NCBI GenBank assembly: GCA_963971425.1
Contig: OZ020525.1
Location: 124,001 to 188,000 of the forward strand
Reading direction: 5' to 3'
From: Bryoerythrophyllum caledonicum
Taxonomy: Eukaryota > Streptophyta > Bryopsida > Pottiales > Pottiaceae
DNA: 64,000 nucleotides
A program made the position numbers and the translations under genes. This document shows positions 23,411 through 35,915 of the stretch, in pieces. Under the pieces are notes generated by a model, which made no database searches, had not been told where the DNA came from, and worked only from the letters and a program-made list of their open reading frames with translations. Numbering within the stretch: the first letter of the stretch is position 1; each line of letters opens with the position of its first letter.

Positions 23411-24342
23411 ATAATAGTATGGATATCGATGATATGACATTTTGGACCTAAATGTTGCATTATTGAGGTTTTAATAAAATACACAATAATAGATGCCTAA
23501 AGTTTGCAAAAAATATCTACAAGAAAAAAAGGTTGCCAAAAAGTATTTATGATAAAAAAAAAGGTTATCAAAAAGTATCTACGAGAAAAAGGTTGCCAAA
23601 AAGAATTTACGAGAAAGAAGAACCCTAATTTGTGATGCATGTATCCCATTGTTCACAACTTGTTCCCAATGCATTTATTCCCTCTTTAGTATGTCAAAGT
23701 AGGGGTCTTAAAGTGTCGCATTATTGTGTGTCATAGTTGTATTATGGAGGGATTTATAGACAAAATAAAATTGGTCACACAAAAATGTGTCTTATTATTG
23801 TGTTTGTTTTATCATGAAGTGTTGTATTAAAGAGGCTAGACTATATCTTAGTGAGATTGACTTTATGGATTGTATCTAGAGTACCTCAAGAATAATTTGA
23901 CTATAGTTATAGTACTTTGGAAGTCGAGTTGCACATAAATCTTCACAAATCCCTTTATTTACCTCCGGTCGAGCGTTGCACCAAGCCTCAACCTTGGATG
24001 GGTCCATTTTTCTAGCCTTCTCACTTTCGGGGCTCCAGAGGCATTTCTTGGATTTTTTTGGCCAAATTTGAGGCAAATGGCTAGAAGTTACCTTCGGAGC
24101 TCCCTGGCCTAGATCAAATAGGGCCCCTCTTCAACATAAAAGTAGGAGCCGAGTTCATCTCCATCCTCCAAAGTCCAAGGCTTGGTGCAACAATTGACCA
24201 CAGGTATTTAGAAGGATCCAATCTCCACGTGCAACTCACATGTGCGCCTAGACATAGCTTGTTGGGTGTTAGAATCCGTTCCCACAAGGTTTCAGATATA
24301 GCCTTGAAATCCGTCAAACAAAAGGGAAAATTCAAGAAGCCT

Positions 24343-24402
24343 AAACCCTGAACCCCTATAATCCTAAACCCTAAATTCTAAACCCTAAACCCTAAATCCG
24401 GT
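24343..24402. repeat. Interstitial CCCTAAA-type telomere-like repeats
   Basis: Degenerate run of taaaccctgaacccc, cctaaaccctaaattc, taaaccctaaaccctaaat. The CCCTAAA unit is the plant and green-algal telomere type. Short and imperfect, so a relic or chance expansion, not a chromosome end. Confidence 0.65.
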
Positions 24403-24531
24403 AAACAGAAGGGACGAAATATTGGAGGGAGAATTCTCCCGAAACGCCGACTCAAAGGATGGCTATAGGGCAAACAACCTCAGCGACCTCCATGCCTGGC
24501 TGGAAGTAGGGTTTTAAACCCCATCTTCCAC

Positions 24532-25649
24532 TTGGAGAAACCGAAGAGGGTTGTCTCAAAATGGGCATGCACGTTTCTGGAAGCCATGAGGGGGAAGGTC
24601 TCAGTAGAACCAGCTGCTCTAATGAATGACCTACTCTATTGGATGGTCAAGAGCCTCTGGAAAGAGAAGAAGGCCAGAACACCGCTTCCCTTATACTTGA
24701 CGCATATATATGCCAAGCATGAGGTCCTCACCCCAACGGAGCAAGAAGTATATGAGGAGCTCTTCAGCATTCAGAAGTACGGAGGACCCGAGGTCGAGTC
24801 CGGAGAAGACCCCGACACACCCGACTTTCCACCTCCGCCGCAAGCCACCAACACCCGGAAGAGGAGCACGTCAATGACCAAGGAGCCGAAGCGGGAACCT
24901 GGCAACCCAAGCTAGCCAAAAGAGGAGCGCATTGATCCGGATCAGGGCCGTTCGGAAACAACACCCAACCGGATACCTTCGATTGAGCTTCCGGAACTCA
25001 CCGACATCCTGTTATATAAGATATTATGGAGCTTCTGACTCAGGGGGCGCACCGAGCCGCCCTAATGAATCAGGCAAATGCGGACAACGCCGAGGTCATT
25101 AAGGAGGATGCGCACAACGTAGGAGTCAAAAATATTGCCAACATCTTTCCACGGCTATAGGAGCTCTAAACCAACGAGATCCGGATGAAGGTGTTGGAGG
25201 ACCAACAAGCCCCTCTCATCTAGGACCGAGCAAGACTCCAAGAGCAGCTCGATGAGACAAAGGCAGCCTTGGCAGTAGCGCATGTGGCGTAGAAGGAGGC
25301 AGAGGAGCGGATTGACGCCTCTGCCCCAATATTAACAAAAGTCCGGACGGCACTCAACTTTCTGGTCGACACGGTCAACGGGAGCCTCCTCATTACGGAG
25401 ATTCTAGAGAAGGAAGAAAAAATTAACCATAGACAAATCATCCAGATCCTCCTCGACCACCGTTGGAAGATGGAGAAGACTTGGGTGCGAATGTAGGAGC
25501 TGGTGAAAAACCTGCTTTTGGAAGGACCAGTGACCCGAGAAACCCAGACTACCGAAGATTCAACCACTTCAGTAAGAATCCCCACCATTCCAGAGGTGAC
25601 AGGACCCTTAAAAAATCCACGTAGTTTAGGCAACAAGAGAGGATGTTAG
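24532..25649 (+). pseudogene. Gag-like coiled-coil pseudogene with TAG-biased stops
   Basis: Reading continues from 24,532 (no ATG; conceptually open from slightly upstream) through an acidic, Pro-rich segment. After one frameshift near 25,020 it enters a predicted coiled coil (QANADNAEVIKEDAH, RLQEQLDETKAALAVAH, KEAEERIDAS). In-frame stops are TAG at 24,913, 25,158, 25,221, 25,290, 25,494 and 25,647 and TAA at 25,167; no TGA appears in the coiled-coil frame. In the coiled coil these positions suit Gln. The protein family is not recognised; a retroelement gag is an inference from charge, coiled coil and surroundings. Confidence 0.4.
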
Positions 25650-26039
25650 AAACTCCCGATCTTGCCTCTCCCACGAGTTGGAGCAAGATACCCCTCCCTA
25701 GCACGGGAACGCACAAGACCTAGAAGAGCCTCCTCGCGGAGAGGCTGTCGTAAGAAACTCCTCCGATCTTTCGGCTCTCCTCGACATCACCCCCTAACGT
25801 TCATTAAAGGTCAACTTCATTGGTAATGGTGCGACCCATGGAGGAGACCCCGAGCCCAAGCATTAGTTTCAAGGACCTAATCGGAAGGCGGATCGAAGCA
25901 ACCGGATATCCAACAACAAAAGTTGGGCAGTCACTAGACGAACAACTAGCACAGGCTTTCGGATCTGGATCAAGGGAGCTGAAGCCGACTTGAAAGGAGA
26001 TAGAGGAGTCTCTTAGGTGTAGAAGTCCTAGACTCAAAG

Positions 26040-28318
26040 GTGTTCAGTACACCCTCTAGTTAGAATTAACTTTGGAGTTGGAAATTCTTAGTTACTTGGA
26101 TATTGTACCGGTTAGCAATGGAGTTCAGAATTGCACCCGGCTACTAACCAATAGACTAAGAAAATTTTGTACATACCTTGGAATTTGAAGACGGTGAGTC
26201 CAGATCTCAAATCCAAAAAGTTCAAATCTGATCTAGGAATTATTGGACTTATAGAAATAGAGTTCTAGTACCTTTTAATCATTAGGATTAGATTTTCCGG
26301 ATTTCTCGCGGACAAGGTAGAACTGAAATTAGGAATTTAGCTTGTACTTAGTAGATGAGATTTAGGAAACTCATCATTTTGTTTCTCTCACTGAGAACGT
26401 TTTCAACCTCTCAATATATTGGCTGTCTAGACATTGTGGTATTGAGTGTTTTATTGTGAGGAACGAATCCATTGTGGTTGGTACTGTAGTGATTAAGTTC
26501 TTTCGTGGTGAGCGTTAGTGTGTTTGTACTTGTCTCTAACTCATGTCTGGACTTAGAGGTGGAACGAACATACACTATATTCACGCTGGCCCATACTCTT
26601 GGGACTACAATTCTTCTTCTTCTATTTGTACTTGAGGTAATCGGTTGAGACTTGCATCTCGAGAGCGCCTAGAAGAGCTGGAGAAGAGCTCAGGGAGAGG
26701 CCTAATATTCACTAGGGTCTGGAGGTAGTGTTAACCGGAGATTTGAGCTTATTGTAAGGTCGAGGTAGAATTCTTTTCAAGTTACTGAAGTAGTTATGAA
26801 AAAAAAGTAGAACTATGGATGAATCTGGACAATCAATGAGACTGTCCAGAGTCCGGACTGACAGTGGATGAAACTGTCCAATTGGGACTTTGAATGAAAT
26901 TGTCTGGATTTTGGATGAAATTGTTCAAACATGGATGTCATCCGTCCGGTCATCTCTCATCCATTGTGGAGGATTTGGGTTTGGAGGGGGTAGAGAGCCA
27001 TTCTCTTGGACTTTGGAGCTCTCTCTCTTTTTTGGGGCTCTTTGTGTGTAGAAACTTAGAGTGTGAGGTGTGATTAGAGAGCTAGGAAGTAAAGGTAGTG
27101 TGTGGATCTTGAGTTGTAGTGAGTATGGAAGTGGTTTATGGAAGTTTGAGGAAGTAAAGCAAGACTTGCTACTCTTTATTGTGAATTTGTGTTGTATTGT
27201 GAAGGTGTGAGTAGATCTTGTTGTTCAAAGAGCATTTGTAGGAAAACTTGGTTATGGGTATTCTAGATCCGGCTTGAATACATAAGATCTGAGATAGATC
27301 TAGCCCGATCCATTGAACCCTACACAATTGTAGTAGCTTAGAGTGAGAAAATGACCGGATTTATTGTGGACATAGTCTGATTTGTTGTAATCTAGTGTAA
27401 AAACTCCCGATCAGTGAGATAAACCTAGAAAAACCAGCGGAAACAAAGTCCCAACTAACTCTGTATTCAGATCCAGATTCAGATCTAGATTGAATCTGGA
27501 GTTTTAGACCCTGTCTTACTGCCCTCAAACATCAGTTTGATTGAGCATAGATTTTCTTTCACTTGAACTTGAGGTGAAATCCCCCTTTAACAGGTAGCTA
27601 GGAGGAGAAAAGACGTATTGCAGAGGTGTGCTTTGTAGTCTCTAGGGCATAAAAGCTCTGTGTGAATCTGGATTCTGGTCAAAGCCATAATCTACCCCTG
27701 CGATAGAGAAAAAACCTGATGTGTATGTCTAGAAAGAGCCCTTTTTGCAAGTTGTAAAACTCACTCGGTAGAATTACCCAGTACTCGCCGGAGTGTCATT
27801 GTAGTCTGGACTTTCCTCTGCATGAACGCGTCCGGATAGCCATCCGGATATTATGAGAGTGTTGGTTGAGCAGCAACAATCATCCAACGGATAGTGGAGT
27901 AGGAAGAGTGGGTGTCCAACCACTTTAAGTTACGGGGTAGTGGAGAATCAACCACTTACACAACATGATCAGTGGCATTCCGGTCACTCGTTCAAACCAT
28001 CCAGAAGACTCTTCAAGGAAAGGGATTAGTGATAAATAAAAATTCCTTTCAGTTGTCCGGGAATTAGTTCCGGAAGCTATTGTAAAAAGTCCGGAATCCG
28101 GAAGGATCTGGATTTTCAGCAAAAGAATGAATAGGAAAGCTAATATGTGAAGTAGTGTTTGGTAGTTTTAGTTGTTGTAGTAGATTCTGAAAGGAACAAT
28201 AGGTCTCTGTGAAAACAAAAATCGGAGCGCCTTGGAAGAATTTAATGACAATTGAGTGCCTTCCGGAGGAATAGTGACCCGACGAGTTGCAACAGGAACG
28301 AGTTTAGCCGGTAAGTGT
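26040..28318. other. Non-coding retroelement-derived stretch
   Basis: No gene seen. Contains a LINE-tail-like cassette at 26,545-26,635 and many short tccgga/gtccgga motifs between 26,800 and 28,100, suggesting an untranslated region or LTR of a retroelement leading into the gypsy fragment at 28,319. Confidence 0.35.
26545..26635 (+). repeat. LINE-tail-like cassette
   Basis: gtctggacttagaggtggaacgaacatacactatattcacgctggccc followed by a weak stem-loop and ttcttcttcttct. Shares the order of the 3'-terminal cassette of the complete LINE (49,227-49,317) but has no adjacent LINE coding sequence. Confidence 0.6.
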
Positions 28319-30949
28319 CACTGGTTGCTTTGAGTCCGTATCAATTGTTGTACGGGCGGGAGCCAATTTTATCGAGTTTTGTTTGGGAAAAGTTTGCTCC
28401 GGTTGTGGATTTGAACAATCCGAAGGTGTGGGCCCAATGTCTACAGGATTGAGCAGAGTTCTTCAAGAAGGCTATGCCGATGGCTATGGAGAACTTGTTA
28501 ATTGCTCAACACCGTGACACCTTACGGTACGCTTGTATTCGTAGCGGTGCCAACCGACCTCGGCTACAACGTTTCTTCACAGGGGATTCTTTTTATCTGT
28601 AGCGTAAGGCGCCCACGATGTTGGTCGTCAAGGTTGAGCGCATTATTCTTCGCGTGAAGGATGTGTTGCCCAGATGCATATTGTTGCTGGAAGGCAAGGA
28701 TGACCAGGAGTGTCGGGAGCACTCTAAAAATTGTGCTCCATTTATCCATTGATGACTCCGTTCATCCGGAGTTGGCGGTTGTGCCGGGCGGTCTTCCGTG
28801 TTTCGTGTGTGGTGAAAAGAAAGGCGCCGCTACCATGTTGCCACTGTAAGAAACCCGTGTTTTTTTGACGCGTCGAAAAACATGCTTCAACATCAAAATG
28901 AACATGTTGTGACATCAATGTTGATGTCACCTAAAATCCGTCTACCTTGACAGGGAAAAAACATCCAAAATTTCTTGTAACATGATTGATTTGGGGTTGT
29001 CAACCTCTTGACATCCAAATGAACGTGGTCTAAAAAACTTTGGAAAGGCCTCCACGTGGAGGAGGGCCCACGTCCACAACATCAATGTTTTCCTTTGGGC
29101 AGCGCCACGCGGGACTTTTTTTCATCCAACTTCATTGTAAGCAGGCAGTGACGTGGAATTTAATATTTGCTGACTTGGACCCCCTAATTTCTGACGTGGA
29201 CAGTCCACGTCAACTGACGTCATGGTTTTAGGGTATATTTTGTCGACACAAGGCTGTTACTTTTTATGTTTGTTTTGACATGCTCGTGTTCTTCATGACA
29301 TCAATCCCGACGTTCGCACATTTTGTCAATATGTTGGCATTGACATTTATCATGCGAGAGTTCATGTTCATTTGAACATCCTCTTTGTTTATGCGGACGT
29401 TTTTCTAAACATGCATTTAAGAAACTACTATTCTATGTGATGTTCTCTTTAACGTGGGATGAACATGTGACAATGTCATTGGAGACGTGCAACACTGTCA
29501 GCTCTAATGTGAGAGATGAACATGCCATCAACGTGGCTCTTACATTCCCAGTAACATGGACGGTGGTCAACCGTCGAACACCATTGCTACATTCATTGCC
29601 TGCAGCAACACAAAGCATCATATTCATCCTCGTGATCTACTAGTTGAAGTATAACATACAAAGTATATCTCATCTAACGTGACAAAAAAAGTTAGATACT
29701 TCTTACTCACCTTTGACACAACTTACGGAGGTTTGGATGACCTAGTTGGATTTGGTGTTGGGCCTTTGCTTCCTACTGCCAAGTTAGTTGTTTGCTTTGT
29801 TGCCTTTGTAGCTTGTGAGGTCTTCACAACCAACGTGAGCAGGTTGATGGCTTACTGGATGCTTCAATCACTTCCTGCAAGAGTTCACTAGGATGACATA
29901 TTAGAGTGCACACTTGCATCCATTCTAGAGCTCAACGGATTGATTTTTCCCAATTACATGGGAACACAACATCTAACATCAACATAGGCTAAGAAAAGAA
30001 CTCAATGCTTGTGAAAATGAAAGCATTTATAGACCACTGTCACTTGTAAGGTAAATTAGAGACACTGCCCCCGTCCTTACTAACATTACAAACTGTCATC
30101 TGTGACATCAAAATAGACATCAGGATTGACAAGGATTTGTCATGTCAAAGACTCCAACCCTCTTTTTGTTGTTAGACAGGTTGAGATCTTCTGAGTAAAG
30201 CTGGCCTAATTGATGCACTTCAATTTTAGACAAAATATAAATTAGAATTTATGACGAGCACTTTACTAAAAAAGTGATACTAGGACATTCATTAAGAAGA
30301 TTGAGATCAAGTGACTCAGGTGGCGTAAGTGAGAGAGATTGCTTGAAGCGAGTTAGATAGAGCCACTACTGTCTTCTCAAATCACCAGACAAATCCTACA
30401 AACTGCAAATATCAAGTACAAAGCTTTGGAATTAGGGTTTACCACTTACATTTCACTTGATGTCAAACTCAACAACAGCGTGTCTACCTGCATGTTTCAC
30501 GAGACGCCAATTGACTCAATTCAAACGGATACAATGTTATAAAATAAAAAATCATAAGAACAAACCCTCCCCGTTGAAAAAGGTCTCGCTCTGTGCAGAC
30601 CTGTGTTCACTTTTCTGAGCAAATTCTCCTCCAAACCAACATGCAAACATCATATACTTTCCAACAAAACTATTTTCTAGTGCTCAAAACCGACTTCACC
30701 ACATCCACAAGACATCACCTCCTACTATACAGTGCCAACAATGATGTTGTTGATGGTGATGAAGATGAGCTTCACAAAGATTTTGTTGAACCATGGTGCC
30801 CTCCGAATTGCCATCTTCAAGAGCTCTACACGCACACAACCAACTACAGAATCCATCAAAAAATCCAAACCCTAATTCTAGAACTTCAAACCCTACTACA
30901 ACACGGAGCATGTGGAGTTGTTGGGCGTGACTATGGGGTGTTGGTTTGT

Positions 30950-31020
30950 TTTGTACCTCGGCAATTGGGCTCATAGCAGCGCTTGACGAGGCAGATGTTG
31001 TCCTTGGCGACGGCCATGAC
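30950..31020 (-). other. Possible captured host exon in CACTA-1
   Basis: On the minus strand from 31,018 an ATG opens MAVAKDNICLVKRCYEPNC, followed by a GGTAC donor-like site. Codon third positions are mostly G/C, unlike the AT-rich surroundings. CACTA elements often carry host exon pieces, but this is short and I cannot name the source. Confidence 0.25.
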
Positions 31021-31300
31021 TCTACATACACACCAAACAATCTCCAGATTTTATAACTAAAACGTCAGAAGGTGCCTACACAAATTTCAAGAAAACCCAC
31101 CTCGAATTCAATGAGAATTTCAGCAATGAAGGACGGAAGATCGCAAAACTCTGAAAACCCTGGCGATCGCGCCTTTGTTTGCCAAAACCCAACTCCAATC
31201 TTTGATCGTGCCCTCTCTACTTAAAACCCAACTCCAATTTTGTGACGAGGATGTAGAAGAAGAAGTGTGTACGTTTAGAGAGAAGGTGGAGGAGAGGAAT

Positions 31301-31599
31301 CACTATAAGAAAACAGGGGTTTTTGAGACGCCCCCGCGTATTTTTGGACGTCCCACAGGACGTCAAAAAAGATTGAAGACCCGGCCCAGATTCCTTATTT
31401 TTTTTGGGACATCAAGCTGAACAGGTGAGGACGTAGTCGGATCCGTGTAGACATCCACAAAAACGTCTTAATACTTGAGACGTCAAAAAAGACGTCTCGA
31501 AGAACGCGTCCCTGCCATGTCAACGCAGGGGACTGTTCCCACTAGTCTTGACGGGCAGGGGGGCAATCCTCACTTTTTCAAGAGTGAATAAGGGCGTGA

Positions 31600-31658
<59 letters not shown>

Positions 31659-32995
31659 NNNNNNNNNNNNNNNNNNNNNNNNNNNNNNNNNNNNNNNNNN
31701 NNNNNNNNNNNNNNNNNNNNNNNNNNNNNNNNNNNNNNNNNNNNNNNNNNNNNNNNNNNNNNNNNNNNNNNNNNNNNNNNNNNNNNNNNNNNNNNNNNNN
31801 NNNNNNNNNNNNNNNNNNNNNNNNNNNNNNNNNNNNNNNNNNNNNNNNNNNNNNNNNNATTTCTGTAGTTTCAGGTGTGTGTAGGTGAGACTTAGATGTG
31901 TGTATGTGCGCGTGAGGTTGTGTGTGCGGTGTGTAAGTGTGTGTGTTGAGTGCGTGCGGACGTCTACGGAGTCGTTACTTCCCCCCCTCGGCGATCATAA
32001 AAGCGGCCCCAGCAAAGGTGGTGGGACATTCTAAACCGCGAATTCCAAAGGTCAGTTCAACATGCTCGGGGCTTGCTTTCCCTCCTAATGTGTGGATGCC
32101 TTTGGTTTTGGCTTAGAAGGGGGTTGAATTGGTTGCAAATGTATGCCCAAGTTTGATTCTGACCTTCGTATTCGTGCGCATAAGGGTGATGGAAGTCAGA
32201 AGAAGTGAAGGAGACGCCTGCTTTGACGTTCGTGAAGACGTCATCTAGGACATTCACATGTGCACTGAAGATGTCGAAATAGACGTGTCATGTAATCCAT
32301 ACGCTTGTGCATGTAATCCACACGCTTGTCCATATAGACGTCAGGGAAGTCGTTCATATATATGTTACAGTACTCATCCGTTCTCTCGTTTCCGGTGACG
32401 TCTAAAGCAAACCGGTTGCCACAAACTTGTAGACGTCACCGTTGCATTCCTTGAACACAAACAATATTTAGTAGGACGTCGTTTTTATCAGGTGGATGTC
32501 TATAATTACAACCCCACAAACAAAATTGTGCACAAAGATTGTCCCGGGAAACACCCCATGAAATAATGACAAAAACGTAGACGTCGAGGTAAACGTCTAT
32601 TTGTACGTCTACGTAGACATTCTGTAGTTCTGTATGATGTCCAGGAGGACATCATCAGCAACGAACAACATCCGAGAATGGGCGCCACATCAGCCGGTGC
32701 CACATCGGCGGACATGTCATGGATGAAAAACATTGTGACGTGTTCCTGCCCATTTTCAAAAATCCCACGTGGCGCTAAGTTGGATGCCAAATAGCACGCT
32801 CCAGGCCCTTGAAAAGACCTCGTCGTTTTGGATGTCCCAAAAACTTTTACACGTTTCTTGGGACATCACGCCGATTTTCTTGGATGTCCAGGGCACGTAA
32901 ACACCTCGGGTTTTAGTTAATGCCCCTTTTGACGTCCATATCGATAAAATGCCCGTTCATTTTGACGTCCCAGAAACCCTTGTTTTCATATAGTG
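31301..32995. mobile_element. CACTA-2, nested in CACTA-1
   Basis: 1,695 bp (including the N gap) with ends CACTATAAGAAAACAGGGG and CCCTTGTTTTCATATAGTG, and AAT target duplications at 31,298-31,300 and 32,996-32,998. The interior is rich in gacgtc on both strands. Non-coding and younger than CACTA-1, which it interrupts. Confidence 0.85.
31602..31858. other. (CT)n microsatellite followed by 200-base assembly gap
   Basis: CT dinucleotides run from 31,602 to 31,658 and then exactly 200 N (31,659-31,858). The round gap size suggests a placeholder, so the true length of CACTA-2 is unknown. Any frame reading through the gap is meaningless. Confidence 0.95.
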
Positions 32996-33560
32996 AATTA
33001 GAGCACATTGTGATGGTGATGGCGAAGGTCTGTGGATGTGTTTTTGCACCGATGCTTACGAAGTTTCTGCCTACCTATGTAGACGAGGTGCCCATTTTCT
33101 AAATTTTTCTTCCGGATAGCGGTCGGCAGTCATGCTACAATGAAAATAAAAGTAGTGGCTGACGTGGACATCCCACGTTTTCTATGACGTTGCACTTTGA
33201 CGTGACCACGTTTTTTTGGACGTCACCAAAAAAGTCCCTCTCTATGGTGACATTACCGCGTTTCGTCTTTAACGAGAACACGTTTAATGCAACGTCAAAC
33301 TAAATTCAAGGTACTGTAAAGATTTTCCGCTTGACGTGTGACATTACAGAAAACACAACACGAAGCAGCCTTGATGACATCAAAAACATGGTTTTCATAT
33401 AGTGTGCTTTGAGACCAGTGCCAGCGTGGTTGGCATATGGCTTGCTTGATGCCATCTCTTTCTACTCTACCGCCGGCGGATTGGAGTTACCGTCGTTGTC
33501 GAAGGTCTTTGAGCCACATTTCACGCGATGAAACGACTTGAATTCCTCATGGACTTATCA

Positions 33561-35915
33561 CTGTGTGGTGCATTGTCATCCACTTGAAGTTCCTAGTTTT
33601 TATTTAGGAATAGGCAACGTAGAGATTGACCAAGGGATTGGCAACAAAGATGCCTAAGGCAATTAAAAATGGGGCTCACATTGCACCCGACCTACCCTCT
33701 CATTGTTACTTCTCTATATGCCTATTGATTTGGCGACGGGCGACATCTCTGATTCGATGCGTACAGTTGTTGTAACAACATCACCGTGGCGTTTAGTCTT
33801 GTTAGTGTTGGTTTGTCCTAGCTCGATAGTGGGTCCATTTATTCGCTAGGGAGGGCACTTGAAGTTGTACTACATATACTAGTTTTAGTATATGTTTTTT
33901 GTTTATTTGATGTTGATTAGGACTCTTGATATGTTGTGGTTATCAATCTTTCTATACATGACAAGTGTTACGAGACATGGCGTTGGGGGCCTCTCCGCAT
34001 CGTAATGTTTTAATATAGATTAGTTTGTTGTTAATCTACGAGTTTAGGGACGTACGGCGGCACCACATTCATCCATGGATGTTTTCCATTCACTTATGAA
34101 TGTGTGAGTGTGCGAGTAACGCCGCACATGTCCTTGACTTGACGTCTATGTCCAATCAAGCTTTGTGAGTGAGTTAGAGAGTATTTAGTGGTTTCCTTTG
34201 CTTGTAAGTGATTGTTTATCATTAGTGAAGGCTCCGCATTCTCTTATACTGCTTGCACTCGTTGATTTTCTTTTTGTGGAGTGCGAGACGCTTGACTATT
34301 GTAGTGATTCACTAGTTATTACTTGAGGATATACTACGTATATTTGTTTTAGTGTTTGTTTTTTGTTTATTTGATGTTGGTTGGGACTCTCGATCTGTTG
34401 TGGTTATCGATCTTTCATTATACGACATCCTTGTAAACAAGAGCTCTCTAATTCAAGCTCAGATGGTGGCATGTTTTTTTCCAAGCCACGGCTAGTCTAT
34501 AGATTTAATGGGGGAAAGGGGTGTCTCATATGGGGCCTAATTGGCCTTTTTCAGCCCGTCAGTCAAAGACAAAGGCACCAAAAGGCACCTCACTTTTGGA
34601 CAAACATTTTAGGCTAAGTAAAAAAATCATCAATATACCTAGGTGTTGAAGCTCTAATCTATAAATGACATGCATTTCAGTACATACCTTGTTTTTTGGC
34701 TGCTATTGAAAATTCTTTAGCCCATTTTCCATGCACAACAATCAATATCAATATTTCTTCATCTTTCTAGTATAAGTTGTCATCATTTTCATCCTTCTCA
34801 CCTTCTTCTAAACATTCCTTCTCTTCAAATTTCTTGCTCGTCTTTGCTCCCTTCTCCTCTCCTTTAGCCTTTGTTGGACCTCTACCAAAGAAGCTTCTTA
34901 GAAACAACCTTCTGTTCTCCTTCTTTCTTCACTTCTAGCAATAAATTCTTCCCAACAACTCTGAAAACCTTAGGCTGTGAGAAAAATTACGCCTTCAAAA
35001 AAGTGGAAGAATATAACAATTGTTGATTGTAAGAATATTTTTTGAGGTAGAGGTTGATATTCAACTCCTACTCCTCACTATCACTACACGGCAATCTAAA
35101 TTACGAAGATTGAGAGAAACTATTGCCCTCACTTTGAAATGCACTTGGTTTCAAGAATTGACCATGGGTTTGAGGGATAGAAGGGGAGCCCATCATCTAA
35201 ATTGAATTACTAGCTAAAAATCTAAGGCTCACTTGACTCAACTTCTTGAGAATTCCCTCCTTCCATTGCACGACAAATTCAAAAAAATTGTTGTTAATAC
35301 AACAATCACAATACACAAGCAATTCAAAGAGATGCCAAAATGAGCAAACGTTTTTTCTATCATCAATTACAAACTCCGGAAAGAAATTAAAATTTGAGGC
35401 TCCAAAAAAATGAGACGTTGCACTTTTCAATAATGAGCAGTAAACGGTAACTTCCACCTATGGGTGATAGTGTGAATAGAAAAAAAATTCCTCAAAAAAA
35501 AATTCAAACCAAAAACAGCCCAAAAAGGCAATAAACAAATATAAATGATTGGTTGAAAAAGTCTCCTTGAATTTCCTCCTAGACTTTAGGATTGGGTACC
35601 TCCGAGACCTTCTCAACAAATACTATACTTAGGTTCAAGAAGTCATAATCGACTCCAGCCATGTGGGATTCCAACAAGGATTTTTATCCACTGAAAAAAA
35701 AAAATTGGGCTACAACCCAAGTTTGATTTGGTGTAAACTGAAAAGGGAGGTACCATAGCTACCTTCCAATTAAAGCCCTCCACCTTTTCAGGCTCAAATC
35801 CAAACTTCTTTGGTGTAAAGAGGCCTTTATTATGTTCAAATATGACATAATACATGTAGAATATTGTCGCTACCAGTGTCACCCGGGCACATAGCTACGC
35901 GTACTCCTCAAATGC
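33561..35915. other. AT-rich repeat-derived stretch
   Basis: No gene identified. A direct repeat of about 80 bases (33,884-33,962 and 34,350-34,430; core gtttgttttttgtttatttgatgtt or near variants) may be gypsy LTR or tandem duplication. The region 34,500-35,880 contains strings like gggctacaacccaagttt that resemble Tourist-like element ends at 4.7-5.4 kb. Confidence 0.35.

Larger units (their letters stand above)
28842..33404. mobile_element. CACTA-1, non-autonomous CACTA (EnSpm) element
   Basis: 4,563 bp starting CACTGTAAGAAACCCGTG and ending CATGGTTTTCATATAGTG, with TGC target duplications at 28,839-28,841 and 33,405-33,407. Subterminal regions are full of gacgtc/gacatc motifs, as in CACTA subterminal repeats. 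It interrupts a gypsy PHD finger exactly. No transposase is seen; short frames at 29,679-29,891 and 30,593-30,976 are not recognisable. Confidence 0.8.
28319..33560 (+). pseudogene. Ty3/gypsy integrase C-terminus plus PHD finger, split by CACTA
   Basis: Upstream part 28,319-28,841 reads LSPYQLLYGREPIL, VWAQCLQD, LRYACIRSGANRPRLQRF and ILLLEGKDDQEC, the C-terminal region of a gypsy integrase, then CFVCGEKKGAATML after a frameshift. The part after the CACTA element (33,405-33,560) continues in phase once the TGC duplication is removed: DQCQRGWHMACLMP and LPPADWSYRRC. Together this gives the C4HC3 pattern and the aromatic W of a PHD finger; one Cys codon is now TGA. A homologous copy is at 57-58.2 kb. 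Integrase joins cDNA to the genome, and a PHD tail would read histone H3 tails. Broken by stops and the insertion. Confidence 0.7.

Noticed and set aside
24532-25649. TAG reassigned to glutamine (as in some ulvophyte algae)
   Set aside because: The 2,769-codon LINE frame has no internal TAG despite many Gln codons, and complete genes end normally; decay is simpler.
31548-31868. 106-codon frame through the CT repeat
   Set aside because: It reads through the N gap and a microsatellite.
33884-34430. The repeats at 33.9 and 34.35 kb as a pair of LTRs
   Set aside because: Only about 80 bases match, with no primer-binding site or internal coding sequence between them.
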